From contig CAMBSS010000076.1 in assembly GCA_945870465.1 (NCBI GenBank), forward strand, positions 1 through 19,986: DNA of 19,986 nt, read 5' to 3'. The position numbers and the translations under genes were made by a program. The notes under the pieces were generated by a model. It ran no database searches, was not told where the DNA came from, and worked only from the letters and a program-made list of their open reading frames with translations. Of this stretch, positions 1 to 6,699 are shown one piece after another; positions within the stretch are counted from its first letter, which is position 1; every line of letters starts with the position of its first letter. The stretch is from Bordetella parapertussis. Its GTDB lineage: Bacteria > Pseudomonadota > Gammaproteobacteria > Burkholderiales > SG8-41.

Positions 1-2
1 TG

Positions 3-107
3 CACGACCCGGTCGGCACCAAGCTCGAATTCAATTTCCCGGCGACCGAAACGCCGCCAGAATTGCCGTCCGGCACCAGCGCGAAAATGCAGGTGCACGA
101 GGTCTGA
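3..107 (+). CDS. C-terminal fragment of a probable VOC (glyoxalase/dioxygenase-fold) protein
   Basis: Only the last 34 codons are in the window; the reading frame is open from base 3 to the TGA at 105-107. The fragment begins HDPVGTKLEFNF, which resembles the last strand of vicinal-oxygen-chelate proteins (D-P-x-G-x-x-L/I-E-F). In that family the Glu of this strand is a metal ligand. The remaining tail is Pro/Thr-rich and not diagnostic. The match rests on one short motif, so the family call is tentative and no substrate can be proposed. It is on the same strand as the small gene that follows about 40 bp downstream. Confidence 0.45.
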   Translation, partial: HDPVGTKLEFNFPATETPPELPSGTSAKMQVHEV

Positions 108-148
108 TGCAGGGGTAGCGCAGCACGTGCGGATCCGCAGCAATCACC

Positions 149-418
149 ATGAGCACCCGCGCCGTTCCTCTGAAGAGCAAGCCCGCGCTGACGCGCGAGC
201 GCGTCAGCGATGCCGAGTGGCAGTTGCGCTGCGAACTCGCGTGCCGCGCGCAGGTCGGTGCACTGGCGGGCGGCACGCCGCTCAATATTCCGGCGGCGAG
301 CGTATGCGAGGAGCGCGTCAAGAAATTCGGCCGCATGGGCCAGTACGACGTGAAGAGCCGCGATTGGGGCGCCAGTATGGCGCTGGTGGAAAAGAATTAC
401 CCGGATTACAAAGAGTAA
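149..418 (+). CDS. Small hypothetical protein (89 aa)
   Basis: An 89-residue protein I do not recognise. It is charged and apparently soluble, with no signal peptide or membrane segment. It has three cysteines (in the LRCELACRA stretch and the SVCEERVKK stretch) and an aromatic, acidic tail ending NYPDYKE. Codon third positions are strongly G/C-biased, as in neighbouring genes, which supports real coding. The overlapping frame at 127-510 gives an Arg-rich product and looks like a shadow. The ATG at 149 has no convincing Shine-Dalgarno, so the start is uncertain. It lies about 40 bp after the VOC fragment and could be co-transcribed with it. Confidence 0.55.
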   Translation: MSTRAVPLKSKPALTRERVSDAEWQLRCELACRAQVGALAGGTPLNIPAASVCEERVKKFGRMGQYDVKSRDWGASMALVEKNYPDYKE

Positions 419-440
419 GCGGCAGGATGTCTTGGACATC

Positions 441-470
441 GTCATTCCCGCGCAGGCGGGAATCCAGAAC
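441..470 (+). repeat. dRS3-like palindromic repeat
   Basis: The core ATTCCCGCGCAGGCGGGAAT (444-463) is an 8-bp perfect stem around a GCAG loop. It fits the neisserial dRS3 consensus ATTCCC-N8-GGGAAT exactly. A diverged inverted partner lies at 626-655. Such units are dispersed in many beta- and gammaproteobacterial genomes. Confidence 0.75.
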
Positions 471-498
471 TAATCTCGAAAATACAACACCGACAAGC

Positions 499-593
499 AA
501 CCGCCGATGAACGCCGATTGACGTCGATAAAAGTCCAGACCTTGCCTCGAACCAGGGTCAGGTCCCCAGTCTTATCTGCGTTCATCGGCGGTT
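499..593. repeat. Inverted-repeat element, copy 1 (95 bp)
   Basis: Perfect 15-bp terminal inverted repeats, AACCGCCGATGAACG at 499-513 and CGTTCATCGGCGGTT at 579-593, bound a non-coding 65-bp interior. The left arm continues with degenerate repeats of the CGCCGAT type. A second copy with the same arms but a different interior is at 13700-13784. The similarity extends beyond the right arm (CAAAT then TTTTG in both). It resembles a non-autonomous palindromic intergenic element; no transposase is nearby. Confidence 0.75.
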
Positions 594-625
594 CCAAATT
601 GTTTTTGGGTCCGTTTCTATAATGA

Positions 626-655
626 GCTTCTGGGTCCCCGCCTGTGCAGGGACGA
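626..655 (-). repeat. Diverged inverted partner of the dRS3-like repeat
   Basis: Read on the minus strand this matches the unit at 441-470 at 23 of 29 aligned bases. The 8-bp stem is kept (GTCCCTGC with GCGGGGAC) by paired changes, including A-T to G-C and a G-T wobble. The two units point toward each other and flank the 499-593 element. Confidence 0.6.
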
Positions 656-701
656 CGGATCGTTTTAAACCATTTACGCAAGATTGCTTAAAATACCCCC
701 C

Positions 702-2090
702 ATGACCCGCGAATCCGCCATATCCCGCGCTACCCGCCATTTCGATGAAGGCGCATTCATCGCCGACCTTGCGCGCCGCGTCGCTTATCGCACCGAAAGC
801 CAGGTCGCCGATAGCCGCCCACATCTGACTGAATATCTCGCGCAGGAGATTGGACCTTCGTTCGAGCGCATAGGTTTCAAGGTCGAGATCTTTGAGAACC
901 CCGTCGCCAGCGGAGGGCCGCTGCTGGTGGCCGAGCGCATCGAGGGTGAGAACCTGCCGACCGTGTTGTCGTACGGTCACGGCGACGTGATACGCGGGCT
1001 CGCCGAGCAATGGCGCACGGGATTGTCGCCGTGGGAACTCAAGCAGGAAGGCAGCCGTTATTACGGCCGCGGTTCCGCCGACAACAAGGCGCAGCATTCG
1101 ATCAATATCGCGGCGCTGGCGACCGTAATAGCCGAACGCGGCAAACTTGGTTTCAATGCTAAATTCCTGGTTGAAACCGGCGAGGAGGTCGGCTCTCCCG
1201 GCTTGCAGGAGTTCTGCGCGCGTGAAGGCAAGCGGCTGAAAGCGGACGTGCTGATTGCGTCCGACGGCCCGCGCCTCTCCGCGCACCGCCCGACGATCTA
1301 CCTGGGCTCGCGCGGCGCCATCAACATGGATTTCAGCGTGGACTTGCGCGAAGGCGCGCACCATTCGGGCAACTGGGGCGGGCTGCTGGCGAATCCCGGC
1401 GTGATACTCGCGCACGCGCTGGCGAGCATAGTTACTCGCGAAGGCCAAGTCCTCGTTCCAGCAATATTGCCGGCAAACATTCCGGATTCGGTGCGCAAGG
1501 CGCTCGCCGATTGCGCGGTCGAGCCCGGCGTCGATGAACCGTCGGTCGACGACTGGTGGGGGGAACCCGGCTTCACGCGGGCGGAGAAAGTCTACGGCTG
1601 GCACACGTTTGAAATCCTCGCATTCAGAACCGGCAACCCGGAGAATCCCGTGAACGCGATTCCCGGCCGCGCCACCGCGCATTGCCAGATACGTTTCGTC
1701 GCCGGTACTGAGCCAACGTCATTCGTGCCTGCATTGCGCAAGCATCTCGATGCGCATGGCTTCGACAAAGTGAAGGTCGAGCAGGCGAAAAAAGGTTTCT
1801 TTCATGCTACCCGTCTCGATCCCGATCATCCGTGGGTGCGCTGGGCGGCGGATTCGATCACGCGCACGACGGGCACGCGGCCCGCCATCCTGCCTAATAT
1901 CGGCGGCTCGCTGCCCAACGAATGTTTCGCCGACACACTGGGGCTGCCGACGATCTGGGTGCCGCATTCCTACGCGGGGTGCTCGCAGCACGCGCCCGAC
2001 GAGCATGTGCTGGCGCCGATACTGCGCGAAGGCCTGCAGATGATGACGGGCCTGTTCTGGGACCTGGCGGAAGAGGGCGTGCCACGCTGA
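702..2090 (+). CDS. M20 family metallopeptidase (462 aa)
   Basis: Zinc-dependent amidohydrolase/peptidase of the M20 (ArgE/DapE/CPG2) group, cytoplasmic, no signal peptide. Visible metal and catalytic motifs are YGHGD (His93, Asp95), GRGSADNKA (Asp127), ETGEEVG (catalytic Glu161, metal Glu162), SDGP (Asp188) and a C-terminal CSQHAPDEH (His430). The middle (about 200-330) is the lid/dimerisation domain, with a GAHHSG stretch. Length is normal for the longer M20 members that act on dipeptides or N-acyl amino acids; the exact substrate is not readable. I chose the ATG at 702 (MTRESAISRA) rather than the in-frame TTG at 684, because related proteins start with this sequence. No clear Shine-Dalgarno precedes either. 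The gene stands alone, between a repeat-rich spacer and a secreted unknown. Confidence 0.9.
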   Translation: MTRESAISRATRHFDEGAFIADLARRVAYRTESQVADSRPHLTEYLAQEIGPSFERIGFKVEIFENPVASGGPLLVAERIEGENLPTVLSYGHGDVIRGLAEQWRTGLSPWELKQEGSRYYGRGSADNKAQHSINIAALATVIAERGKLGFNAKFLVETGEEVGSPGLQEFCAREGKRLKADVLIASDGPRLSAHRPTIYLGSRGAINMDFSVDLREGAHHSGNWGGLLANPGVILAHALASIVTREGQVLVPAILPANIPDSVRKALADCAVEPGVDEPSVDDWWGEPGFTRAEKVYGWHTFEILAFRTGNPENPVNAIPGRATAHCQIRFVAGTEPTSFVPALRKHLDAHGFDKVKVEQAKKGFFHATRLDPDHPWVRWAADSITRTTGTRPAILPNIGGSLPNECFADTLGLPTIWVPHSYAGCSQHAPDEHVLAPILREGLQMMTGLFWDLAEEGVPR

Positions 2091-2187
2091 TCCGCCCCTG
2101 CAGGATAGGGATGCAGCCTGCGCCCGCGGCGTAGTACAATTGGCGGCTATAAGCACGATAAATGACCAACCAACCAGGGAGTTGAGT

Positions 2188-2850
2188 ATGTTTGCCCAAA
2201 AATTATCGTTTCGTTTATTGCTGGCCGCGATGGCGGCAGCGTGCTGCGTGTCGATGACCGCCAGCGCGGATACCGTCGATTACGACAGAAAGCCGATGTC
2301 CCCGGGGCCGTTACTCCAGCCGTCAGGCCCCAGCGCCAATAACGACGCTTTCAAAAAAGTGCGGGCGCAGTGCGAGACCGAAGTCCCATCCGGCAAGGCG
2401 AACGGCGATATCTGCGTCGAGGCCGCCATGTTGCTGGTGAGCGGCGATATTCCCGACGACTATCGCGAGGTGAGCGAAGACCTGCGGATCAAGTTCGCAT
2501 TGCGGTTACTCGAGCGCGGCGTGGACAGCAGCAACCTCGCCCGCGGCCGCGCTTACGACTGGTACAATAAGACCGGGTTTCTGGGCATGTCCTCTTACGC
2601 CGACCCCAATCGCGCGCGCGAACTGATGGATATGATGATCAAGAGCGGTTACCCCGGCGGCATCCTGCGGAAAGTCCGCGGTTCGACCAGCCTGCTTGCG
2701 TTCACCGCGACAGAAGCGGAAAGACGCGAAGGTTGTGCTACCGCCAAAAAATTGCTGAGCGAAGGCAAGCTCGATGGCGATAACACCAAATTGGCCAAAG
2801 AAATTGTCGAGTCCGGCACTTGCACAGGCTTCGAGCCCGTTAAACAATAA
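2188..2850 (+). CDS. Secreted/periplasmic protein of unknown function (220 aa)
   Basis: The N-terminus is a classical Sec signal peptide (MFAQKLSFRLLLAAMAAACC...), with likely cleavage after TASA at about residue 27. The mature part is mostly helical. It has stretches such as LALRLLERGV, ARGRAYDWYNKTGFLG and PNRARELMDMMIKSGYPGG that recall Sel1/TPR-like repeats, plus cysteines that could form disulfides in the periplasm. I do not recognise a named family. The ATG at 2188 is supported by an AGGGAG Shine-Dalgarno at 2176-2181. The upstream in-frame TTG (2140) is less likely because it precedes both the SD and the signal peptide. The gene ends just before a strong terminator, so it is probably a single-gene transcript. 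Confidence 0.8.
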   Translation: MFAQKLSFRLLLAAMAAACCVSMTASADTVDYDRKPMSPGPLLQPSGPSANNDAFKKVRAQCETEVPSGKANGDICVEAAMLLVSGDIPDDYREVSEDLRIKFALRLLERGVDSSNLARGRAYDWYNKTGFLGMSSYADPNRARELMDMMIKSGYPGGILRKVRGSTSLLAFTATEAERREGCATAKKLLSEGKLDGDNTKLAKEIVESGTCTGFEPVKQ

Positions 2851-2874
2851 CGCCGGTCCGGTTACGGACTTGCG

Positions 2875-2907
2875 AAACGGCCATCGAGCGATGGCCGTTT
2901 TCATTTT
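2875..2907 (+). terminator. Rho-independent terminator after the secreted unknown
   Basis: An 11-bp perfect stem (AAACGGCCATC at 2875-2885, GATGGCCGTTT at 2890-2900) closes on a GAGC tetraloop and is followed by a T-rich run (TCATTTTC). It sits 25 bp after the stop codon at 2850. It separates this gene from the thioesterase gene that starts 18 bp further on. Confidence 0.88.
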
Positions 2908-2924
2908 CACGGGTACACCAAATC

Positions 2925-3332
2925 ATGGGCACTCTGCAACCCGGCCTTAAAGGCAGCGTCGAGATCGTCGTCGGCGAAGAGCATACCGCGCCCCACGTCG
3001 GCAGCGGACGCGTGCACGTGCTCGCCACCCCGGTGATGGTGAATCTGATGGAAGCGGCGGCGCTGCAGGCGGTCGAAGGTTTGTTGCCTGCCGGCCACCA
3101 GACCGTCGGCACTCATCTCGATATTACGCATACTGCCGCAACTCCGGTCGGCATGCGCGTGCGTGCATATGCCGAAGTGACCAAAGTCGAAAAGCGCACG
3201 CTGACGTTTAACGTCTATGCCGAAGACGAGAAAGAGCGCATAGGCGGGGGCGTGCACGAGCGCATCATCATCAATCTCGAGCGCTTCGATCAGCGCATGC
3301 AGGAAAAGATTGCGTTGATATCCAAGACTTAG
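2925..3332 (+). CDS. FlK-like hotdog-fold acyl-CoA thioesterase (135 aa)
   Basis: A single hotdog domain filling the whole protein, resembling fluoroacetyl-CoA thioesterase FlK. The conserved blocks ATPVMVNLMEAAALQAV, THTAATPVGM and GGGVHERIIINLERF are all present. Thr35, Glu43 and His69 match the FlK triad Thr42/Glu50/His76 with identical spacing (8 and 26 residues). The expected reaction is hydrolysis of an acyl-CoA thioester in the cytoplasm. The position equivalent to the FlK lid Phe36 appears to be Arg29, so fluoroacetyl specificity is unlikely; this comparison uses a recalled FlK sequence. The ATG at 2925 has only a weak GGG upstream. The gene begins just after a terminator and is followed by a small palindrome, so it may be monocistronic. 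Physiological substrate unknown. Confidence 0.88.
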   Translation: MGTLQPGLKGSVEIVVGEEHTAPHVGSGRVHVLATPVMVNLMEAAALQAVEGLLPAGHQTVGTHLDITHTAATPVGMRVRAYAEVTKVEKRTLTFNVYAEDEKERIGGGVHERIIINLERFDQRMQEKIALISKT

Positions 3333-3340
3333 CTGTTAGG

Positions 3341-3360
3341 GTGGGCAACTGGTTGCCCAC
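3341..3360. repeat. Small palindrome GTGGGCAA-N4-TTGCCCAC
   Basis: A perfect 8-bp stem with a CTGG loop, 9 bp after the thioesterase stop codon. There is no following T-run, so it is more like a REP-type unit than a standard terminator. A near-identical stem occurs at 3415-3434. Confidence 0.65.
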
Positions 3361-3414
3361 GCGGTAAACGCGGTCCATTGCAATCGTGACCAAGCAATTG
3401 CAGAGTTTTTCGGC

Positions 3415-3434
3415 GTGGGCAATAAGTTGTCCAC
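3415..3434. repeat. Second copy of the small palindrome
   Basis: GTGGGCAA at 3415-3422 and TTGTCCAC at 3427-3434 form the same 8-bp stem as at 3341-3360, with one G-T wobble and a different loop (TAAG). It ends 18 bp before the ATG of the Bug-family gene and so lies in its leader. Confidence 0.6.
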
Positions 3435-3452
3435 CGTACAGGGGTTTTCAAT

Positions 3453-4439
3453 ATGCGTTTTCATGCCTCGCCGCGGTATGCGTACGGACCAATTGCAGGA
3501 GTCGCATTCGCGCTTTTCTGTTCGCTGGTGAGCGCACAAGGCTATCCGACAAGGGCGGTAAGAATCGTCGTGCCGGTGGGGACTGGTGGCGCGACCGACA
3601 TACTCACGCGAGCGCTTGCGCAGCGGCTTACATCTGCCTGGGGGCAGCAGGTGCAGGTCGATAACCGCCCCGGGGGCGGCAGCAACGTCGGTTTTGAAGT
3701 TGCCGCCAAATCGGCAGCCGATGGCTATACGTTGCTGATGGCGCAGCCGGCCTTCACGGTGAACGTCAGCCTCTACAAAAAGCTTGCCTACGATCCAATC
3801 CGTGATTTCACCGCGGTTACGCTGGCCGCGACCGGCGCCAATGTCCTGGTGGTCCATCCATCCGTTCCGGCCTATACGTTGAAGGACTTCATCGCGCTGG
3901 CCAAGGCAAAACCCGGGCAGCTCAATTACGCTTCGTCGGGCAACGGCACCAGTCCGCACCTGGCCGGCGAGCTTTTCAACGCGATGGCAGGAGTAAAGAT
4001 CGTCCACATACCTTATAAAGGCGCCGGCGCATCGGTCACTGATTTGTTGGGCGGCCACGTCGATCTGGCGTTCCTGAGCCTCTCATCGGTTGTGCCGCAG
4101 TTGAAAGCGAAAAGGCTGAGGGCGTTGGCGATTACCAGCGCTAAACGCTCTGCATTGATGTCGGAGCTGCCGACTTTTGCCGAAGCGGGATTGCCCGGCT
4201 ACGAGGTCACTGGTTGGTACGGCGTAATGGCACCGGCCGGCACGCCAAAGGAAATCGTCAGCCGCCTGAACGCAGATATAACGAAGGCGCTTGCGCTGGA
4301 TGAGATGATCCAGGCGCTGGCCGCATTCGGCCTCGAACCCGTCGCCCAGAATTCGCCCGAAGAATTCACGGCTTTCCTGCAGTCCGAAATCAGCAAATGG
4401 GCTAAGGTCGTCAAGGCGTCGGGCGCCAGAGCCGACTAG
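3453..4439 (+). CDS. Bug/TctC-family tripartite tricarboxylate transporter substrate-binding protein (328 aa)
   Basis: Periplasmic solute receptor of the Bug (Bordetella uptake gene)/TctC family, which typically binds carboxylates or similar small anions for a TctAB-type carrier. The signal peptide is residues 1-28 (cleavage after LVSA), followed by the usual mature start QGYPTRAVRIVVP. Family blocks are GGATDILTRALAQRL, DNRPGGGSNVG, ADGYTLL, LNYASSGNGTSPHLAGELF and IPYKGAGASVTDLLGG. Length is standard. The start at 3453 has an AGGGG Shine-Dalgarno at 3440-3444. No tctA or tctB gene is in the window, so it is an orphan receptor, as is very common in Burkholderiales. A paralogue lies convergently downstream. 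The ligand cannot be predicted. Confidence 0.93.
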   Translation: MRFHASPRYAYGPIAGVAFALFCSLVSAQGYPTRAVRIVVPVGTGGATDILTRALAQRLTSAWGQQVQVDNRPGGGSNVGFEVAAKSAADGYTLLMAQPAFTVNVSLYKKLAYDPIRDFTAVTLAATGANVLVVHPSVPAYTLKDFIALAKAKPGQLNYASSGNGTSPHLAGELFNAMAGVKIVHIPYKGAGASVTDLLGGHVDLAFLSLSSVVPQLKAKRLRALAITSAKRSALMSELPTFAEAGLPGYEVTGWYGVMAPAGTPKEIVSRLNADITKALALDEMIQALAAFGLEPVAQNSPEEFTAFLQSEISKWAKVVKASGARAD

Positions 4440-4457
4440 AAGGCATCTCAAAAAATC

Positions 4458-4483
4458 CCCTCGCCCCGCTTGCGGGGAGAGGG
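4458..4483. repeat. GC-rich palindrome (REP-like) after the first Bug gene
   Basis: CCCTC and CCCCGC (4458-4462, 4464-4469) pair with GCGGGG and GAGGG (4472-4477, 4479-4483) across a TT centre with one internal mismatch. It lies 18 bp after the stop codon. There is no good T-run on the plus strand (GAGTCTATTG). It may act as a 3' end or mRNA-stabilising hairpin, and resembles a widespread intergenic repeat. The rest of 4484-4653 holds nothing I can identify. Confidence 0.55.
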
Positions 4484-4653
4484 AGTCTATTGAGCCCGCT
4501 TCCAAGGTTTACAGTGTTAACTCCATGTATACGGTTCCCGGCACCGGATTGAACCGGTACGCGGCCATCCGCGCAAACCCAGCGAGCGATACAAAGCCCG
4601 TGGGCGTGGGATTCAGCCTGAATGAAGTGCATGGGTGATGACGGTTGATGTAG

Positions 4654-4683
4654 AAAAAAAGCGGCGCGCTATTTGCGCGCCGC
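4654..4683 (-). terminator. Rho-independent terminator for the minus-strand Bug gene
   Basis: The perfect 9-bp stem GCGGCGCGC / GCGCGCCGC (4661-4669, 4675-4683) with a 5-nt loop is flanked by seven A residues at 4654-4660. On the minus strand this reads as a GC-rich hairpin followed by seven U, placed 37 bp after the stop of the gene at 4720-5688. Confidence 0.9.
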
Positions 4684-4719
4684 GTTGGATTGGCCAGTCA
4701 GACTGCCCGTTGTCTTGCT

Positions 4720-5688
4720 TTACTCACCCGGCTTGAGCCCGACTTCCTTGACGACCCTCGTCCACCGTTCGTAATCCTTGCGGATGCGCTGGTCGAAATC
4801 CTGCGGCGTTCCGCCACTGGCGGTCATGCCGTCACGTTCCAGGGTGCGCTTGATGCCGTCGTCCTGCAGCCCCTTGTTGATGGCGGCATTGAGTGCCTGG
4901 ATGATGGCCGGCGGTGTGCCGCGCGGCGTCATCGTGCCAAACCAGAGCACGACGTCGTAGCCGGGGATCGTCTCGGCAATGGCGGGCACGTTGGGCAGCG
5001 TGTGCCAGCGTTTCTCGGTTGTTACTCCCAGCGCCCGCAACTTGCCGGTGGGCAGATGCGGCGTGACCGGCAACAGGCTGCCGATGATCACCGGCACCTG
5101 GCCGCCCAACAGATCGGACATCGCAGCACCGGTGCTTTTGTACTGGATGGCAACCATTTTGATCTTCGCCATGCTCGAGAACAATTCGGTGGCTAGATGG
5201 GTGGCGCCGCCGGTGCCGGTGCCGGCATAACTCAGGCCACCCTTCGTCGTACGGGCTAGCGCGATCAGCTCCTTGACCGACTTCGACGGCAGCGAAGGAT
5301 GCACGGCCAGCACGAATGGGGTGTAGCCAAACTCCGCGACTGCGATGATGCTGTTGATCGGATCGAAGGCGGGCCGTTGCACTGCCGACGTCGCCGAGAA
5401 GCTGCCCGACATCATCATGATGGTGTAGCCGTCTGCCGGTGCCTTTGCGGTCATTTCCATGCCGATCAGCCCGCCTGCGCCGCCGCGGTTGTCCACGACA
5501 AACTGCTGGCCGAGGTACTCGGTGAGCTTGGCCGAGAACTGGCGGGCGGTGATGTCGCTGCCGCCGCCGGGGGCGAAAGGCACGATCACGCGCACTGCCT
5601 TGGTTGGGTACTGCTGCGCGTGCGCAACGCACGCAGCCAGCGTCAAGAACGCTACGACAACGGCCTGTCCGGTAAACTGCGGTTTCAT
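4720..5688 (-). CDS. Bug/TctC-family substrate-binding protein, second paralogue (322 aa)
   Basis: Periplasmic receptor of the same family as the gene at 3453-4439 and convergent with it. The signal peptide is residues 1-24 (cleavage after VAHA), and the mature protein starts QQYPTKAVRVIVPFAPGG. Family blocks are GGGSDITARQFSAKL, VDNRGGAGGLIG, ADGYTIMMM, LSYAGTGTGGATHLATELF and IQYKSTGAAMSDLLGGQV. The sequence differs enough from the neighbour (for example GTGTGG versus SGNGTS in the binding region) that a different ligand is likely. The start at 5688 is supported by a GAGGAG Shine-Dalgarno (minus strand, 5694-5699) at good spacing. It ends at a strong terminator (4654-4683). No TctA/TctB partner is seen nearby. 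Confidence 0.94.
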   Translation of the reverse strand: MKPQFTGQAVVVAFLTLAACVAHAQQYPTKAVRVIVPFAPGGGSDITARQFSAKLTEYLGQQFVVDNRGGAGGLIGMEMTAKAPADGYTIMMMSGSFSATSAVQRPAFDPINSIIAVAEFGYTPFVLAVHPSLPSKSVKELIALARTTKGGLSYAGTGTGGATHLATELFSSMAKIKMVAIQYKSTGAAMSDLLGGQVPVIIGSLLPVTPHLPTGKLRALGVTTEKRWHTLPNVPAIAETIPGYDVVLWFGTMTPRGTPPAIIQALNAAINKGLQDDGIKRTLERDGMTASGGTPQDFDQRIRKDYERWTRVVKEVGLKPGE

Positions 5689-5783
5689 GGGGTCTCCTCG
5701 TTTTTAGTTATCGGGGTGAAATTTAGCATAGAGCAGCGATTCTCGCACTATGCCCGCCTGTCCGCACCAGCCAAGGGTCAAGC

Positions 5784-5826
5784 CTATAACCGGCGCGCGC
5801 TATTCTTGCGCACGTCAGCGTTGAGC
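5784..5826 (-). other. Possible attC-like remnant downstream of the alpha/beta hydrolase gene
   Basis: On the minus strand GCTCAAC (5820-5826) matches the integron R'' box RYYYAAC. It is followed by a weak GTGCGC/GCGCGC stem and then GTTATAG (5784-5790), a partial match to GTTRRRY. It lies 14 bp after the hydrolase stop codon, where a cassette attC would be expected. At 43 bp it is shorter than usual and could be chance. Confidence 0.15.
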
Positions 5827-5839
5827 GGGGTGTCAGCCA

Positions 5840-6559
5840 CTATCTGGCTTGTTGCAGTTTCAGCCAATCAACCACGATATTGACCAAATCATCCTCTTTT
5901 CTGCGGAACGAATGATCAGCGCCCTCGATATGAACCTGCCGATACGTTGGCGAGACCAGTTCTTTTCTTTCGTTGGCGAAGCTGACATCCGTCTCATCAT
6001 CCATTGCAACTACATCAATGACGGGCAAAGTTGGCGAGTTCCTCAGAATGGTTTTCAAATTGCAAAAAGAGTTGAGTGGGTTCGCAGCGCCTTTCGGGCA
6101 CTCCCCGCTACCATAGATCGCAACGCCGATGTAACCCCGCAGACCACTCCCCGCGTTTTTTGCCATGTAGGAGATTGTTATTTGGGTGCCGAGACTGTGA
6201 CCCACGACATAAATTTGCGTTACGCCCTTTTCCTTGCCGAGAAACGTAATCGCCGAACTAAGCCGCTGGTAAGCGGCCGTAAAATTTACAATCCCGTCAG
6301 GGGCGTTTCTGCTGAAGCGAGGTGCTGGATAGTTAAGCGACAGTGTGTGAAAACCAAGTCGCTCATGAATAGCGGTGCGCAACGGATTTACTACTGGCGA
6401 CCTTGCGTTTCCTCTTGCGAAACGACCGTGAACCAGGATTACGCCAACCTTTGATGACCCGCCGTCAAGATATGCGCCATCCGGTTGTTTGGCCCATGCG
6501 GCGCCCATTGACATCGAAGCTGCGTAACCAAACACAATAAATGCGGCACGACTCAACAT
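5840..6559 (-). CDS. Secreted alpha/beta hydrolase (239 aa)
   Basis: Serine hydrolase of the alpha/beta fold. It shows the nucleophile elbow GHSLG (Ser122), an early LVHGRFARG oxyanion-loop motif (about 42-50), a probable acid at Asp187/Asp188 (VVAMDDETD) and the catalytic His216 in EGADHSF. The N-terminus MLSRAAFIVFGYAASMSMGA plus AWA looks like a Sec signal peptide with cleavage after about residue 23, so a periplasmic or secreted esterase-like role is inferred. I chose the ATG at 6559; a GTG at 6622 would add 21 Arg-rich residues ahead of the signal and is less likely. No clear Shine-Dalgarno is seen. Codon use is visibly more A/T-rich than in surrounding genes, which suggests acquisition. 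Substrate unknown. Confidence 0.8.
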   Translation of the reverse strand: MLSRAAFIVFGYAASMSMGAAWAKQPDGAYLDGGSSKVGVILVHGRFARGNARSPVVNPLRTAIHERLGFHTLSLNYPAPRFSRNAPDGIVNFTAAYQRLSSAITFLGKEKGVTQIYVVGHSLGTQITISYMAKNAGSGLRGYIGVAIYGSGECPKGAANPLNSFCNLKTILRNSPTLPVIDVVAMDDETDVSFANERKELVSPTYRQVHIEGADHSFRRKEDDLVNIVVDWLKLQQAR

Positions 6560-6643
6560 GGTTGAAGGCTTTCGAATGATGGCAGAAAGCAAGTAACGTC
6601 TTTCTGTGCGGCGGGCGCGCACAACTTTGCAACGAGGTGCAGC

Positions 6644-6699
6644 GCCGAACGCCCGGCCGCGCCAGCTAAATTTAGCTGCGCACTTAGCGGGCGTTTCTG
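6644..6699 (-). repeat. Large imperfect palindrome, attC-like
   Basis: Outer arms AACGCCCG (6648-6655) and CGGGCGTT (6688-6695) are perfectly complementary. Inside are GCGC arms around the perfect 14-bp palindrome AGCTAAATTTAGCT (6664-6677). On the minus strand it reads CAGAAAC, a 5-bp spacer, a stem, a 5-bp spacer, then GTTCGGC, the last close to the integron core site GTTRRRY. The upstream gene's stop codon (6684-6686) lies within it. It could equally be a plain intergenic hairpin. Confidence 0.4.

Noticed and set aside
127..510. Overlapping plus-strand frame covering the 89-aa gene
   Set aside because: Arg-rich composition and extension through the dRS3-like repeat (SFPRRRESR peptide) mark it as a shadow frame; codon bias supports the 149-418 frame.
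582..1682. Long minus-strand open frame of 366 codons opposite the first M20 gene
   Set aside because: It lies antisense to a clear M20 peptidase, and its product is Arg/Ala-rich without domain motifs. Its N-terminal/C-terminal ends run through the repeat region, giving the well-known PAQAGTQ-type repeat peptide.
4505..4650. tRNA-like T-arm on the minus strand (GGTTCAATCC)
   Set aside because: The stem-loop has a 6-nt rather than 7-nt loop, and no acceptor, D-arm or anticodon arm can be built around it.
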